This document shows, one piece after another, positions 52,625 through 62,500 of a DNA stretch of 64,000 nt. A program made the position numbers and the translations under genes. Below the pieces are notes generated by a model that saw nothing but the letters and a program-made list of their open reading frames with translations, was not told where the DNA came from and ran no database searches. The stretch spans positions 1-64,000 of the forward strand of contig JAWXBY010000087.1 in assembly GCA_034440355.1 (NCBI GenBank). The letters run 5' to 3'. Each line of letters begins with the position of its first letter. Position 1 is the stretch's first letter. The DNA is from SZUA-430 sp034440355. Lineage in GTDB: Bacteria; Pseudomonadota; Alphaproteobacteria; Micropepsales; Micropepsaceae.

Positions 52625-54010
52625 TCAAGCACGTAAGCGTTCGACAAGGCGCTCGACCACGCTGTCCCAGCGTGCGTCCGGCCCCTGCCGCACCAATTCC
52701 AACGTCGGATACCAAGGCGAGTCGGTGCGCTCCCGAAGCCACCGCCACTCGCCCGCTTTGGGCAGCATCACGAAAACCGGCCGCCCCAACCCGCCGGTCA
52801 AATGCGCGATCGCCGAGTCGATCGTGACCACGCAATCGAGCGCGGAGATCAGCGCCGCCGTGTCGCTGAAGTCCTTAAGCTCGCCGCTCGGGTCGAACAC
52901 GCGCGGCTTCAGCGGATGCGCCGTCAGCTGCTCGCGCCCCGCCCCGACCTGCAGCGACACCGGCAAGATGTTGTCGAGCTCGAGAAGCCGCGTCAGATGC
53001 CCCAGTGCCACCGACCGCACGCGATCGTTCGGATGCGTCGGCCGTCCCTGCCAGACGAAGCCGACGGTCTTGCGCCCCTGCGCCACGCCGCGAAGCTTCG
53101 CGCGCCATGCATCGGCCTTGGCCGCGTCGGCAAACAGATAAGGCACAGCAGACGGAATGGTATCGAGCGTCGTGCCGAAGACCAGCGGCAAACTCGACAA
53201 GGTAATCTGAAAATCGAACGCAGGAATTTGCTCCCAACGCTCATAGCAGATGAAAGAGCCCTTCACCGACTTCAGCACCGGATTGACTTCGGGCCCCGCG
53301 CCCAGAAAAACGTCCTTCACCCGCTCGCTGACCATCGGCAAATAACGCGCGAACTGAAAGCAATCGCCATAGCCCTGCTCGGCGATAATCAGCAGCCGGC
53401 TTGAGGTTAAGCGCATGCCGTTCCACTGCGGCTGCTTGAATTTCGGCAAGACGTCTTGCGTGTTGGGCAGCTTGTAGCGCCACTCATACTCGCTCCAGCC
53501 CGCATGAAATTCGCCGTCGGCCAGCAGCACCTGCGCCAACCCCATACGCGCGCGCGCCAGCGCCGGCCGCAGCACGACCGCGCGCTCGAACAGCGAACGG
53601 GCCCGCACGCCATCGCCGAGCGCAACGTAGACGTCGGCGAGATCCGCTAGCGCATCGGGCAACACGCCAAGCGCCACCGCGCGTTCGCCTGCATCGCGCG
53701 CCTCGTCCAGCCGTCCCGCATGGCGTAGCGCGCGGCACAAATTCGCCAGCGGCAGCGCGTCGGAATTCGTGCCGTTCAACGACTGCTGCAGCAACGCGAT
53801 CGCACGCTCCGGCTGACCGCGCCTGTCGGCGACGGCGGCCAACACAGCCAGCGCCTGCACATGCTTGGGGTGCCTGGCCACGATCGCGGAAGCGAATCGT
53901 TCGGCATCGTCGAATTCGTTCTTAGTGAAGTGCGCCTGCGCCCGCTTCAACGCGTCGCCAAGCTTCAGCTGAATGCCGCCCGAGGGCGGCATGGTCGGTG
54001 TCGGTGTCAT
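52625..54010 (-). CDS. TPR protein with a glycosyltransferase-9-like domain
   Basis: 461 residues from the ATG at 54010. TPR region about 10-175 (AERFASAIVARHPKHVQALAVL, DALADLADVYVALGDGVRARSLFERA). The rest matches a heptosyltransferase-like domain: IIAEQGYGDCFQFARYLPM, VGFVWQGRPTHPNDRVRSVAL, DFSDTAALISALDCVVTIDSAIAHLTGGLG and GEWRWLRERTDSPWYPT. TPR-fused members are presumed protein or surface-glycan glycosyltransferases. Divergent from the first autotransporter and co-directional with the sulfotransferase, so it may modify the autotransporter passenger. Confidence 0.87.
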   Translation of the reverse strand: MTPTPTMPPSGGIQLKLGDALKRAQAHFTKNEFDDAERFASAIVARHPKHVQALAVLAAVADRRGQPERAIALLQQSLNGTNSDALPLANLCRALRHAGRLDEARDAGERAVALGVLPDALADLADVYVALGDGVRARSLFERAVVLRPALARARMGLAQVLLADGEFHAGWSEYEWRYKLPNTQDVLPKFKQPQWNGMRLTSSRLLIIAEQGYGDCFQFARYLPMVSERVKDVFLGAGPEVNPVLKSVKGSFICYERWEQIPAFDFQITLSSLPLVFGTTLDTIPSAVPYLFADAAKADAWRAKLRGVAQGRKTVGFVWQGRPTHPNDRVRSVALGHLTRLLELDNILPVSLQVGAGREQLTAHPLKPRVFDPSGELKDFSDTAALISALDCVVTIDSAIAHLTGGLGRPVFVMLPKAGEWRWLRERTDSPWYPTLELVRQGPDARWDSVVERLVERLRA

Positions 54011-54359
54011 CCCCAATCCGTTCACGAGGTGGTCACCCAAGCCGAATCCTTAATGAATGGTAAAGACTAGCTATCGCACGCACGATCTCGTGTGAGAAGT
54101 CACGTCCAACCCCAATTCACAGAAAGGGAACCACGATATTGGGACGTAGCGTTTCTTAACTACCTGATGTAGAAACGCCACTACCCCTAGGCGTAATCGT
54201 TAATAGGACACGCCAGCCATAGACGGTTCTCCCAGCCCCGCGTTATCCCGGAATCGAGGCATGATTCGGGGAATTCGGGGGTGTATCGCGGCTCAGTCGC
54301 GATCCCAAGGGCTCCACGGACATCATTTTTTGACCGTTTTCCGCTGGGGAGCTTTGCTC
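54011..54359. other. Divergent control region of the glycosyltransferase and autotransporter genes
   Basis: 349 bp. It contains the inverted repeat GCGTTTCT/AGAAACGC (54149-54156 and 54171-54178, 14-bp spacer) and, overlapping it, GGAAC-N18-CGTT (54127-54153), one base longer than the EcfG spacer, so only suggestive. The remainder is somewhat AT-richer than the coding DNA. A GGGGAGC Shine-Dalgarno precedes the autotransporter ATG. Confidence 0.45.
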
Positions 54360-57300
54360 ATGATCCGCCTACGTTCACAGAAGCTTATGTCGGGTGTTTC
54401 GACGCTGGCCGTCTTAGCGTCCTTTGGGATGGCCGATCCGCTTCTGGCGGCCGGCACCGACGTCAACGGTCCGGGCAACGTCCCCGCGATCAACACGCAG
54501 ACGACGAACGATCTCGATTACCTCGACATCGACACCAACGCGAATGTCGGCGCGACGGGCGGCAACAGCATCCTGAACAACGCGGGCACGATCCTCGGCA
54601 ACACGGCGGGCATTTCGCTCCGGATCGACGACAGCGTCCTTCAAGGCGCCATCACCAACAACGGTTCGATCGGTTCGACGACAGCGGACGCCATCGACAT
54701 CACGAACAGCACGATCGGCGGCGGGCTGTTTAACAACGGGCTCCTCACGGCGGACGGCGCCGGCGCCATTGCCATCGACATCAACGGCAACTCGATCTTC
54801 AATGGCGGCATCACCAACACCGGCACGGCCACAGCCGACGCCTCGGTGATCAGCATCAACAGCGGCATCTTCACGGGCGGCATCGTCAACTCCGGGCGCC
54901 TCATTTCGGCGAACGGCAGCGGCATCTACATCAACAACGGCGTCGACTTCTCGGGCGGCATTAACAACAGCGGCACAATCGACGCGTCCTCGTCGGGCAT
55001 CGACATCGACGCCGACAGCTTCGCGGGCGGCGTCACCAACTCCGGCCTCATCACGACCGCCACCAGCACCGCGCTCTACTGGTCCGGTGGCGTCTTCACC
55101 GGCGGCATCAACAACAGCGGCACGATCGTAACGGGCGACACCAGTGGTTTTGCCGTCTATATCGGCGGCGACTCCTTTGCTGGCGGCATCGTCAACTCCG
55201 GCAGTATTTTGGCCGAAGCCGGCGCCAGCGCCATCGCCATCGACATAGACGCTGGCCTGGTCCAGGGCGGCATCAACAACACCGCGACCGGCACGATCTC
55301 CGGCTCGGGCACCGGCATCTATTTTGGCGGCGACTTGTTCCAAGGCGGCCTCACCAACTCGGGCTTGATCACGTCGCAAAACAACGCGCTTGAGTTCAGC
55401 ACCGGCGAGTTCCAGGGCGGAATCAACAACACGGCGACCGGCACGATCGTCGGCGACGACTACGCCATCGAGGTCGTCAACGACACGTTCCTCGGCGGTA
55501 TCACGAACGCCGGTCTCATTCAGTCGGTTTCGAACACTGCCATCTCCATCAATAACTCTCTGTTCGAAGGCGGCATCAACAACTCCGGCACGATCCAATC
55601 GGCCAGCACCGCCATCTCGATCAACAGCACCACGTTCAATGGCGGCATCACCAACAGCGGCTTGATCACCTCCGACAGCAGCCACTATGCGATCGAGATC
55701 TCCGGCGACACCTTTAACGGCGGCATCGTCAACAGCGGCTCGATCTACGCCGACACCTCCTACGCGATCTACTTCAACGGCACGACATTCAACGGCGGCA
55801 TCAACAACACCGCGACCGGCGTCATCGAAGCCGCCGACAGTTACGCGGTCTACTTGAGCGGCACCTCGTTCAACGGCGGCGTCACGAACGCCGGCGTTAT
55901 TCATGCCCAAGCGTCCACCGCCCTCTACGTCAACAACACGACGTTCTCGGGCGGCATCAACAACTCCGGCACGATCGTCGCCGACACCGGCGGCTACGGC
56001 ATCTACACCAGCAACACCTCGTTCACCGGCGGCATCAACAACAGCGGCACGATCCAGGGCGGCCAAAGCTATTCCGGCCTCTACATCGATGACACCACCT
56101 TTGCGGGTGGCGTCACCAACAGCGGCCTCATCGCGTCCGGTTCCACCGGCGACTACGGCGTCTACGTCGGCGCCGACTCGTTCTCGGGCGGCATCAACAA
56201 CACCGCCACCGGCACGATTGCAGGCGCGGATGACTACGCCCTCTACATTAGCGGAACGACCTTCCAGGGCGGTATCACCAACGCGGGCTTGATCCAATCT
56301 GACCCGACCGACGGCTACGGCATCTATATCTCGAACACGACGTTCTCGGGCGGGATCAACAACACGGCCACCGGCACGATTGCCGCCGACAGTTACGGCA
56401 TCTATGTCTCGAACACGACGTTCGAGGGCGGCATCACCAACGCCGGTCTCATCACCTCCGCCGACACCTACGGCATCTATATCTCGAACACCACGTTCAC
56501 CGGCGGCATCAACAACTCCGGAACCATCGAAGCGCTGAACTACACCGGCATCGGGATCAGCAACACCACCTTTGTAGGCGGCCTGACGAACTCCGGCCTC
56601 ATCGACGCCGGCACATCGGGCGTCAACGTCTCGGTGACCAACTGGACCGGCGGCTTCAACAATACGGCAACCGGCGTCATCCGGACGCTGGAAAGCACCG
56701 GCGTCAATCTGAGCGTTACAAACTGGCAGGGTGACTTCACGAACGACGGGACCATCTTGGCCGCTACCGACGGTACGCTGGTCAACAACTACGGCACCGG
56801 CGTCTATATGAACGTCACCAATTTCTCCGGCAACTTCGTCAACAACGGCCTGATCAGCGGCGGCGCCGACTCCGGTACGGGCGTCTACATGTTCGGCGCG
56901 CTGTTTGACGGCGACGTGACGAACACCGGCACGATCATATCGACGGGCGGCTACGACGGCCTTGGGCTCAACCACACGCTCTACACCGGCGATGTGACCA
57001 ACAGCGGCACCATCCTGACGGCGGCCGGCGGCAACGGCATCTACGTCGGCTCCAGCACAACGATCGCCGGCGCGCTGACCAACTCCGGACTCATCGATCC
57101 CGACTACGGCATCTACGTCGATGGCGCGGTTCAGGGCGGCATCTTCAACTCCGGCACGATCCTGGCGACGGTCGCCGGCATCGACCTGACCACGGCCAAC
57201 ACCACCGATCCGCTCGCGGTCGCGCCGTTGGGCGGTCACACGATCACGCAGACCGCAGGCCTCATCCAAGGCAACAGCGCTCTCGACGGCACCGGCACCG

Positions 57301-59153
57301 TCGAAATCGCCCTCAACATGGATCAGTCGGGCACGGAGTTTGACGACACGTTCAACGCCAACGGCGGCGCGATGGATGGCGACATCGTCGGCGGTGGTGG
57401 CGACGACATCGAAGTCGCCGGCAACTTCAGCTACCTCCGCGGCACCGCGTCGGACATCGATCAACTCACGGTCACGAGCGGCGTGGGCGTGTTCGGTTCG
57501 TCCGGTGTAACCGTCAACGGCGACGGCGTAACCTTCACCAGTCTCGAAGACATGGTGGTCAATGGCGGCGTTGCACATCTCGACGACGACACCACCAGCA
57601 ACATCACCGACGATTTGACGATGGGCCCGGCAGGGACGCTCTCGTTCCTCGTCACCACGAACGAAGCCGTTCACGGTCTCGTCGCGGCCGGCGACGACGC
57701 GAACCTCGACGGCACCCTGCAGGTGGCGATCGATCCGTCGTCCTTCGCCGTAGCAGCGCTCGACACCTACACCTACGACAACATCATCACCGGTCAGACG
57801 TTCGGCAGCTTCGACGCCGCCACGACGACGTCTCTCTTCTGGCTCGCGGATGAAACGGTCAACGCCAACGACGTCGATGTTACGATCAACCGCGTGGACT
57901 TCGGCGACGTGCTGGACCAGCTTGGCCTTATCCAAACCCAGAACCAGCAAGCGGTCGGTAACACGCTGGAAGAGATCTTCCAGTGGGTTCAGGTCAACGG
58001 ACCGGTGGGCAACGAGTTCGACGATCTCTTCGTGGCCCTCTTCGGCACGTCGGATCCGGCCGAAGTTCTCGCCATGTACAACGAGATCAGCGGCGCCGAG
58101 CACGCTCAGGTTCAGCAGTCGATCCTGCATGCCTCGATGCTCTTCAACACGATCGTCGGCGAACAAACGGACCGCACGCTGCTCACGCTTGACGGCGCGC
58201 GCTTCGCCAACATGGGTGCGCAACGCTACGCTTCGGCGGCCACGATCATGGCCAACGACGCATCGACCGCATCGGTCGGCGGCAGCAACGGCCTGAACCG
58301 CGGCGCCAGCGGCGCATCGGTCTGGGCGCGCGGCTTCGGCGAGTGGACCAACACCGACGGCGACGTAGAGGCGCCGGGCTATGAAGGCGACTCGACCGGT
58401 CTGGCCGGTGGCGTCGACTTCGCGCTCGGCAGCAACGCCACCCTCGGCGGCGCGGTCGTCTACTCGAACACGGATGTCGACTTCGACTCGCCGGGCGACG
58501 ACGCAGAGTTCGACTCCTGGCAGGTTGGCCTCTACGGCAACTACGGCTTCGGTCACTTCTACGGTGCCGGTTCGGCGAGCTACGCTTGGCACGATGTGTC
58601 GACCGTGCGCACAATCCAGCTGCCGGTTCCGGGTGCGCCCTTCACGGCCCTCGCAGGCTACGACGCCTCGGCCTGGTCCGTGGCTGGTGAACTCGGCGGC
58701 ATCTGGCCTCTCGGCCGCGTGAACGTGCAGCCCTCGATCGGTCTCGCCTACACGGGCGCCGACACCGATGGCTTCACCGAAACGGGCAACGCGGGCGCCT
58801 ACACGCTCGACGTCAGCAGCACGGACGCCGACAGCTTCGCCGGTATCCTCGCTCTGCGCGCCTCGGGTCTGTGGACCATGGGTCAAACCCGCGTCGTGCC
58901 GGACATCAAGGTCGGCTGGCGTCATGAGTTCAATGACGACCGCCAGACGTTCACGGCCCTCTACCTGGGCGACCCGACCGAAACGCCCTTCACGATCGTC
59001 TCCTCTGAAGTCCAGCAAGACGCAGCGCTGGTCAGCGCCGGCCTCACCTTCGGCCTGACCAACAACCTGGAACTCTTCGGCGACATCAATGGCCTCTACA
59101 GCTCCGACTCCGCATCGACGAACGCCTCAGGCGGCGTCCGCCTGACCTGGTAA
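54360..59153 (+). CDS. Giant autotransporter with about 30 passenger repeats
   Basis: 1597 residues from the ATG at 54360, which has GGGGAGC 7 nt upstream. Signal peptide (about 1-31). The passenger has about 30 imperfect repeats of roughly 24-26 residues, each with a GGINNSG or GGITNAG turn followed by an aliphatic strand and YGIY/ISNTTF segments: a beta-helix. A linker (about 980-1310) shares blocks with the second autotransporter, including an ITQTAGLIQG stretch and GGGGDDIEV. The C-terminal beta-barrel (about 1320-1597) begins SVWARGFGEWTNTDGDVEAPGYEGD and ends with Trp. Type Va secretion; surface location. Flanked by TPR-modification enzymes. Confidence 0.93.
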   Translation: MIRLRSQKLMSGVSTLAVLASFGMADPLLAAGTDVNGPGNVPAINTQTTNDLDYLDIDTNANVGATGGNSILNNAGTILGNTAGISLRIDDSVLQGAITNNGSIGSTTADAIDITNSTIGGGLFNNGLLTADGAGAIAIDINGNSIFNGGITNTGTATADASVISINSGIFTGGIVNSGRLISANGSGIYINNGVDFSGGINNSGTIDASSSGIDIDADSFAGGVTNSGLITTATSTALYWSGGVFTGGINNSGTIVTGDTSGFAVYIGGDSFAGGIVNSGSILAEAGASAIAIDIDAGLVQGGINNTATGTISGSGTGIYFGGDLFQGGLTNSGLITSQNNALEFSTGEFQGGINNTATGTIVGDDYAIEVVNDTFLGGITNAGLIQSVSNTAISINNSLFEGGINNSGTIQSASTAISINSTTFNGGITNSGLITSDSSHYAIEISGDTFNGGIVNSGSIYADTSYAIYFNGTTFNGGINNTATGVIEAADSYAVYLSGTSFNGGVTNAGVIHAQASTALYVNNTTFSGGINNSGTIVADTGGYGIYTSNTSFTGGINNSGTIQGGQSYSGLYIDDTTFAGGVTNSGLIASGSTGDYGVYVGADSFSGGINNTATGTIAGADDYALYISGTTFQGGITNAGLIQSDPTDGYGIYISNTTFSGGINNTATGTIAADSYGIYVSNTTFEGGITNAGLITSADTYGIYISNTTFTGGINNSGTIEALNYTGIGISNTTFVGGLTNSGLIDAGTSGVNVSVTNWTGGFNNTATGVIRTLESTGVNLSVTNWQGDFTNDGTILAATDGTLVNNYGTGVYMNVTNFSGNFVNNGLISGGADSGTGVYMFGALFDGDVTNTGTIISTGGYDGLGLNHTLYTGDVTNSGTILTAAGGNGIYVGSSTTIAGALTNSGLIDPDYGIYVDGAVQGGIFNSGTILATVAGIDLTTANTTDPLAVAPLGGHTITQTAGLIQGNSALDGTGTVEIALNMDQSGTEFDDTFNANGGAMDGDIVGGGGDDIEVAGNFSYLRGTASDIDQLTVTSGVGVFGSSGVTVNGDGVTFTSLEDMVVNGGVAHLDDDTTSNITDDLTMGPAGTLSFLVTTNEAVHGLVAAGDDANLDGTLQVAIDPSSFAVAALDTYTYDNIITGQTFGSFDAATTTSLFWLADETVNANDVDVTINRVDFGDVLDQLGLIQTQNQQAVGNTLEEIFQWVQVNGPVGNEFDDLFVALFGTSDPAEVLAMYNEISGAEHAQVQQSILHASMLFNTIVGEQTDRTLLTLDGARFANMGAQRYASAATIMANDASTASVGGSNGLNRGASGASVWARGFGEWTNTDGDVEAPGYEGDSTGLAGGVDFALGSNATLGGAVVYSNTDVDFDSPGDDAEFDSWQVGLYGNYGFGHFYGAGSASYAWHDVSTVRTIQLPVPGAPFTALAGYDASAWSVAGELGGIWPLGRVNVQPSIGLAYTGADTDGFTETGNAGAYTLDVSSTDADSFAGILALRASGLWTMGQTRVVPDIKVGWRHEFNDDRQTFTALYLGDPTETPFTIVSSEVQQDAALVSAGLTFGLTNNLELFGDINGLYSSDSASTNASGGVRLTW

Positions 59154-59184
59154 TCGGCGCAAAGCCAAATCGAATAGAAGGCGA

Positions 59185-59207
59185 GGGCGGCTCATCGAGC
59201 CGCCCTT
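59185..59207 (+). terminator. Terminator of the first autotransporter
   Basis: 9-bp perfect stem GGGCGGCTC / GAGCCGCCC with a 3-nt loop and a short TT tail, 31 nt past the stop at 59153. Confidence 0.65.
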
Positions 59208-59234
59208 CGTCGTTTCCACCGCCACGGCAATGGC

Positions 59235-59386
59235 GACTCAGCTTCACCACAAAGCCTCGAAGCACTCTAAGATTCACAAAGCTGGCTTTCCTGTTGGCGC
59301 GCAGCGCCGATCATGCCCGTTGCCTGCGGCGCCAGACATCTTTGTGAACCTTTGAGTGCTTCGAGGCTTCGTGGTGAAGCTGAGTC
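59235..59386. repeat. 152-bp palindromic element between the two autotransporters
   Basis: Two 47-bp arms (59235-59281 and 59340-59386) are inverted copies with 44/47 identity, enclosing a 58-bp GC-rich core that has its own short palindromes (GGCGC...GCGCC). The arms contain GAAGC and TTCACCAC/GTGGTGAA segments of the kind found in dispersed repetitive extragenic palindromes. Whether other copies exist cannot be seen here. Confidence 0.7.
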
Positions 59387-59586
59387 TCCGTTGCACATCC
59401 GCCTCAAGCGCGACCCGTCCTAACGAAACCACACCACGCCCGCGCGCCGTTAACGCGCTCTTAGCCATAACCCCTCAACTTCGGTTCCCAGCAGTTCGAC
59501 CGGCGATGGGTCGGCCGCGTCTCGGGGCGGGACGCGGCCACCACTTTCCAGATTCGGTCGGCCGGTGTTTCGAGGGGAAGGTTTCC
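59387..59586. other. Remainder of the gap between the autotransporters
   Basis: After the palindromic element (59235-59386), 200 bp precede the second autotransporter's ATG. A GAGGGGAAGG Shine-Dalgarno lies about 7 nt before it. No other ORF, RNA or repeat is seen. Confidence 0.45.
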
Positions 59587-62500
59587 ATGAGCGTGCGTTC
59601 GCGGATTTTGTCCGGCGTTTCTCTGATTTCCATGTTGGCCGCGGCAGGTGCCGTCGGCCCGGCGACAGCCGCCGACACATTGTCGGGCCCGGCCGTGTTC
59701 GCCCCCTATACCAACGCCGAGACCGACACGGTCACGATCGACCTGGACGCGACCGTCGACGCCGACGAGAACAACGACAGCTTCATCAACCTCATCCCGA
59801 TGAGCGACGCAGGCTCGATCCTGACCATCGACGACAGCTACCTTATCGGTGACATCGTCAACCACGGCTCGATGGTGTCGTCGGCCGGCAACGGCATCGA
59901 CATCCTCAACGATTCGCAGGTCGACGGCGGCATCCTGAACACCGGCCTGATCGGCGCCGAAGTCGGTATCTTCATCGACGACGACAGCTCGGTCGCCGGC
60001 GGCATCCTGAACGAAGGCTCCATCGTCGCCGTCTCGACGGCCATCCTGCTTGGCGACGACAGCGAGATCCTGGGCGGCATCACCAACTCCGGCGGCCTGA
60101 TCGAAGGCGCGCTCGGCATCAACGTATCGGATGCGCAGGCCGAACTTCACGGCGGCATCACGAACGAAGTCGACAGCGTCATCCGCGGCACCACGACCGC
60201 CGCGATCCAGTTCACCGGCGCCATCCTCAGCGGCGGCATCACGAACTCGGGCACCATCGACGGCACCGGCGTCGCCAACGGCATCAACATCCTGGGCGGC
60301 ACGATCACCGGCGGCATCACGAACAACGAAGGCGCACTCATCCAGGTCGCGGGAAGCAGCGTCACAGCCATCATCGTCCGCGACGCGACCTTCATCGGCA
60401 ACATCACCAACGACGGCGTCATCCTGGCCGAAGGCAGCTCGGCGCTCGGCGTGATCATCTCCGGCACCACCGACTTCACCGGCAACGTCACGAACAGCGC
60501 CACCGGCACCATCAGCGCCGACACGACCGCCCTCCTCATCAGCAACGTCACCTTCACCGGCAACGTCTCGAACGCCGGCGAAATAACGTCGGCCGACGGC
60601 GACGGCGTCGACATTTCGGCCACCACCTTCACCGGCAACTTCACGAACGAGGCCGGCGGCGAAATCACCGGCGGCAGCGACGGCGTCTATCTCGGCGGCA
60701 CGACCTTCACCGGCGACATCCTCAACGACGGCGACATCACCGCCCTCTCGTCGACCGGCATTTACATCGCCACCACGAACGTTACCGGTAACCTGACCAA
60801 CAACGGCGTCATCGCCGCCACCAGCGGCAACGGCATTGTCGTCACCGCCGCCTCAACCCTGACCGGCAACATCACGAACGGCGCGACCGGCACGATCAGC
60901 GCCCTGACCTACGGCATCGCGATCGACGGCATCCTCACCGGCACGCTGACCAACGACGGCCTAATCGACCCCTCGTACGGCATCAACGTCACGGGCCAGG
61001 TCAACGGCGGTATCGTCAATTCCGGCACCATTCTCGCCACCATCGCAGGTATCGACCTCACCGGCGCCGACGCCGCGCACACGATCACTCAGAGCGCGGG
61101 CCTGATCCAAGGCCGCTCCGCCGATGACCTGACGACGACCGTCGCGCTCGACCTCGATCAATCCGGCGTCGAGTACGACGACACGGTCAACCTGAACGGC
61201 GGCGAGATCGACGGCAACATCGACGGCGGCGGCGCCGACGACGTAATCGTCGGCGGCGATGTCGCGCTACGCCGCGGCACGGTCGACGCCCTCGACCAGT
61301 TTGACGTCGACACCGGCCGCGCGCTTCTCGGCGCGCAAGTACGCGGCGAAGACGGCGAAGGCCTGACGGTCACCAACGTCAACTCGATGACCGTCACGGC
61401 GGGCAGCGTCTATCTCGACGACAACACGACGGTCGACCTCGTCAACGACTACACCCAGGGCGGCGAAGGCACCGTCGAGTTCTTCCTGACCACCGACACG
61501 ACCACCCACGGCCAGATCAACGCCGGCAACGACGCGATTCTCGACGGCGCGCTGATCGCGGTCGTCGACGGTGCGGACTTCGCCTCCATCGGCGGCGACA
61601 CCTTCACCTATCAAGACCTCATCACGGGCAGCATCTCCGGCACGTTTGCGAACGTATCGACGACCTCGCTCTTCTTCGAGGCCGAAGCCGACTACGGCGC
61701 GAACTTCGTCGACCTGGAATTGATCCGCCAAGGCTTCGCCGACGCGCTGATCCTCCCGGGCTTGACGCAAAACCAGCAGGCGGTCGGCGGCGCGCTGGAA
61801 GACATCTACGACGGCGGCGCTTTCGGCTCCGACTTCGAAGACCTCTTCAACCACCTCCTCGGTCTGCCCGTCGGTTCGGAAGAAGAAGTCGCCCACATCT
61901 ACGACGAACTCGCCGGCGCCGAACACGCCGATATTCAGGAAATCGGCCTGCGCGTCAGCCACGCCTTCACCGACGCGATCGGCGAGCGCATGGACGACAT
62001 GAAGTCCGAGGCCGCCTCGAAGACGGCAAGCCTCGGCCTGCGCCGCTACGCCGACGCCGGCACGTCCGCCAACGACGGCGAACCGTCGCGCCGCCGCCAC
62101 CACAGCGCGCAGGAACGCATGGGCATCTCGGTCTGGGGCCGCGGCTACGGCGCATGGACCAACGCGGATGGCGACGCCGAAGCGGCAGGCTACGACCAAG
62201 ACACCGGCGGCGTCGCCGGCGGCATCGACGTCGCAGTCGACCACAACTGGAACGTCGGCGGCGCAGTCGGCTGGTCGACCAGCGACGTCGAATTCGCGAC
62301 CGCGGGCGACGAAGTCGATGTCGACAGCTTCCAGTTCGCGGGCTACGCGGCTTACGAAACCGGCCGCTACTACGGCGACGCGATCGTCAGCTTCGGCTTC
62401 AACGACGTGACGTCGACGCGCTTGATCGAACTCGGCTTCGACGACTTCATCGCCAACGCCAACTACGACTCGAACACCTTCGGCGTCCACGGCGAATTCG

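Noticed and set aside
54127..54153. EcfG promoter for the first autotransporter (GGAAC-N18-CGTT)
   Set aside because: The spacer is one base longer than the usual 16-17 and it overlaps an unrelated inverted repeat; too weak to call.
54414..59018. A 1534-codon open frame antisense to the first autotransporter
   Set aside because: Its translation is an artefact of repeated Gly/Asn/Thr codons read on the opposite strand; it shows no domain, signal or ribosome binding site, while the plus-strand frame has a signal peptide and beta-barrel.
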